Shown piece by piece: positions 62,498 through 64,000 of a DNA stretch of 64,000 bases. The first letter of the stretch is position 1; the number at the start of each line of letters is the position of its first letter. Under the pieces are notes generated by a model. That model was given only the letters and a program-made list of their open reading frames with translations. It searched no databases and had not been told where the DNA came from. The stretch comes from CAVWSM01 sp963798505 (lineage in GTDB: Bacteria; Actinomycetota; Actinomycetes; Jiangellales; Jiangellaceae): NCBI GenBank assembly GCA_963798505.1, contig CAWCTX010000009.1, forward strand, positions 310,001 through 374,000, in the 5' to 3' direction. Both the position numbers and the translations under genes were made by a program.

Positions 62498-62578
62498 CAG
62501 CACCCGAACGAGCCCGTTAACGTCTCCGCCACCCAGGAGGTGGAGCGCTAAACCTCGCCGGACTCGAAGGAGCTGTTC

Positions 62579-64000
62579 GTGCTGCCACGCACCGCAATGC
62601 TGTTGGTGACAACCGTCGCTACCAGCGTCATCGCCGGGGCGCCCGCAAGCGCCGCACCCGCGTTACCGACGGTCCCGAGCGTGCCGGGCACTGCGCTGCC
62701 GCTGCCGCACCTGCCCGGCGGTGCCGGCGCCGCCGTTCCGTTCACGGAGTACGAGGCGGAGCACGGCCGGACGAACGGTCGCGTCCTGGCCGCCGATCGG
62801 GCATTCACCCACCTCGCGGCCGAGGCATCCGGCCGACGAGCGGTCGAGCTGGACGCGGGTGACTACGTCGACATCGTGCTCGCCAAGCCGGCGAACGCCG
62901 TCGACGTCCGCTACTCGGTTCCGGATGGCACGTCCGGTGTCATGACGGTGAGCGCGAATGGCCGGAGGGCGGGGGCGATCGCGCTGACCTCGACGTACTC
63001 GCACGTCTACGGCAACTTCCCGTACACGAACAACCCGGCCGACCGCGGCCAGCACCACTACTTCGACGACGCGCGCACGATGCTCGACCGGGCCCTGCCC
63101 GCGGGCAGCCGGGTGCGGTTCACGGCCGATGTGCCCGTGGTGCTGGATCTCGCCGACTTCGAGACCGTCGCGGCTCCCCCGCAGATCCCGTCGGGATACC
63201 TCAACGCGCTCGACTTCGGCGCCGACCCCACGGGCGCCGTCGACTCGGGCGAGGCGCTGCAGACGGCGATCGACGCCGCGCATGCACAGCAGCGCGGACT
63301 CTGGATCCCGCCGGGCACCTACGCCGTGACCAGGCATCTCGTCGTCGACCGGGTGACCGTCCGCGGTGCCGGTCCCTGGCACACCGTGCTGCGCGGCGCG
63401 GGCGTCGGCATCTTCGGCCACGCCGCACCCAACGGAAGCACCGCGGTACACCTCGCCGACTTCGCGATCTTCGGCGAGACGGTCGTCCGTGACGACTCGA
63501 CCAGCGACAGCGGGCTCGGCGGTTCGCTCGGCGGCGGCTCGACCGTGGACAACCTCTGGATCGAGCACGTCAAGGTCGGCATGTGGTTCGACGGGCCGGC
63601 CGACGGCTTGACCATCAACGGCAGCCGCATCAAGAACGTCTGGGCCGACGGGCTCAACCTCCACAACGGCCTCAGCAACGTCACCGTCAGCAACATGTTC
63701 GTGCGCAACACCGGCGACGACGGCATGGCGATGTGGTCCAACGTCAACGCCAACCACCACAACACCTTCACGCACAACACGGTCTCTGTGCCGTTGCTGG
63801 CCAACGGGTTCGCGATCTACGGCGGCCACGACAACACCGTCAGCGACAACATCGCCGCCGACACCGTCACGCAGGGCGGCGGCGTCCACGTGGGCAACCG
63901 GTTCGGCGCGGTCCCGCTCGCGGGCACGACCACGATCTCCGGCAACCTGCTGGTCCGCACCGGGAACCTGGTGCCCAACGAGCCGACGGAGATCGGCGCG
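62579..64000 (+). CDS. Secreted GH87-like alpha-1,3-glucanase (mycodextranase), N-terminal part
   Basis: 474 residues are visible and the frame runs off the window. GTG 62579 follows AAGGAG; a signal peptide (AMLLVTTVATSVIAGAPASAAP) leads to a CBM35/6-like module (FTEYEAEHGRTNGRV) and then a right-handed beta-helix of the pectate-lyase-3 type beginning NALDFGADPTGAVDSGEALQTAIDAA. Asp357 in WADGLNLHNG and Asp380/381 in NTGDDGMAMW have the spacing of the three catalytic Asp of GH87 alpha-1,3-glucanases. It should degrade fungal or bacterial alpha-glucan outside the cell. Confidence 0.8.
   Translation, partial: MLPRTAMLLVTTVATSVIAGAPASAAPALPTVPSVPGTALPLPHLPGGAGAAVPFTEYEAEHGRTNGRVLAADRAFTHLAAEASGRRAVELDAGDYVDIVLAKPANAVDVRYSVPDGTSGVMTVSANGRRAGAIALTSTYSHVYGNFPYTNNPADRGQHHYFDDARTMLDRALPAGSRVRFTADVPVVLDLADFETVAAPPQIPSGYLNALDFGADPTGAVDSGEALQTAIDAAHAQQRGLWIPPGTYAVTRHLVVDRVTVRGAGPWHTVLRGAGVGIFGHAAPNGSTAVHLADFAIFGETVVRDDSTSDSGLGGSLGGGSTVDNLWIEHVKVGMWFDGPADGLTINGSRIKNVWADGLNLHNGLSNVTVSNMFVRNTGDDGMAMWSNVNANHHNTFTHNTVSVPLLANGFAIYGGHDNTVSDNIAADTVTQGGGVHVGNRFGAVPLAGTTTISGNLLVRTGNLVPNEPTEIGA

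Noticed and set aside
1..64000. tRNA, rRNA, CRISPR array, prophage or origin of replication
   Set aside because: I looked for cloverleaf arms, repeat-spacer patterns, phage structural genes and DnaA-box clusters in the gaps and saw none; a covariance-model search would be needed to exclude small RNAs.

Overview
The window is GC-rich chromosomal DNA (hand-counted lines are about 70-77% GC) with dense, mostly tail-overlapping genes, many GTG starts, Lsr2, DisA, ClpC, SigG-type sigma factor and two 13E12/DUF222 HNH genes. This gene set points to an actinomycete, most likely of the Nocardioides/Aeromicrobium type (inference from gene content and order, not a search). There is no rRNA, tRNA, phage, IS element or CRISPR array that I can support.

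Layout. 1-8.9 kb: 3' end of an L-lactate dehydrogenase, a DrrAB-like exporter, a VOC protein, a RibD/DHFR-like reductase, a MacAB-like exporter (two genes frameshifted) and a TrkH/TrkA potassium system. 9-16.8 kb: a broken 13E12 HNH gene, a PP2C-like phosphatase, a lytic transglycosylase, GNAT, proC, proline dehydrogenase, and a TetR-controlled ABC-2 exporter. 16.8-25.7 kb: a TIM-barrel isomerase coupled to that TetR, VanY-like peptidase, Ppx/GppA, a penicillin-binding lipoprotein, a Cys-rich protein coupled to a methyltransferase, and a large LuxR (LAL) regulator. 25.8-36.6 kb: an M1 peptidase, then an AT-richer nucleotidyltransferase-aminotransferase fusion gene that looks acquired, then radA-disA, a sigma factor, a STAS protein, DUF3052, mutY and an MFS pump. 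36.7-47 kb: a second 13E12 HNH gene with a good LexA box, then recC-recB-recD. 47-53.7 kb: DinB-like protein, epoxide hydrolase, small proteins, a TetR/DrrAB exporter unit, an endonuclease V-like protein and a TPR protein. 53.8-64 kb: clpC, lsr2, cupin, an amino-acid acetyltransferase, lysS, a MarR/MFS pair with two matching operators, an ASCH-like protein, and the start of a secreted GH87-like glucanase.

Two points matter for reading the annotation. First, about 20 single-base frame changes break thirteen genes here, including the core genes recC, recD and lysS; nearly all have the sign of one extra base. That pattern suits sequence error at least as well as gene decay, so frameshifted genes are listed over their whole restored extent and typed as pseudogenes only because the given sequence is broken. 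Second, the fusion gene at 27.6-29.4 kb is bracketed by two imperfect copies of about 52 bp that include the radA start region. This is the best candidate for something new: it resembles the FrbH-type architecture of phosphonate biosynthesis but stands alone, without visible phosphonate genes.
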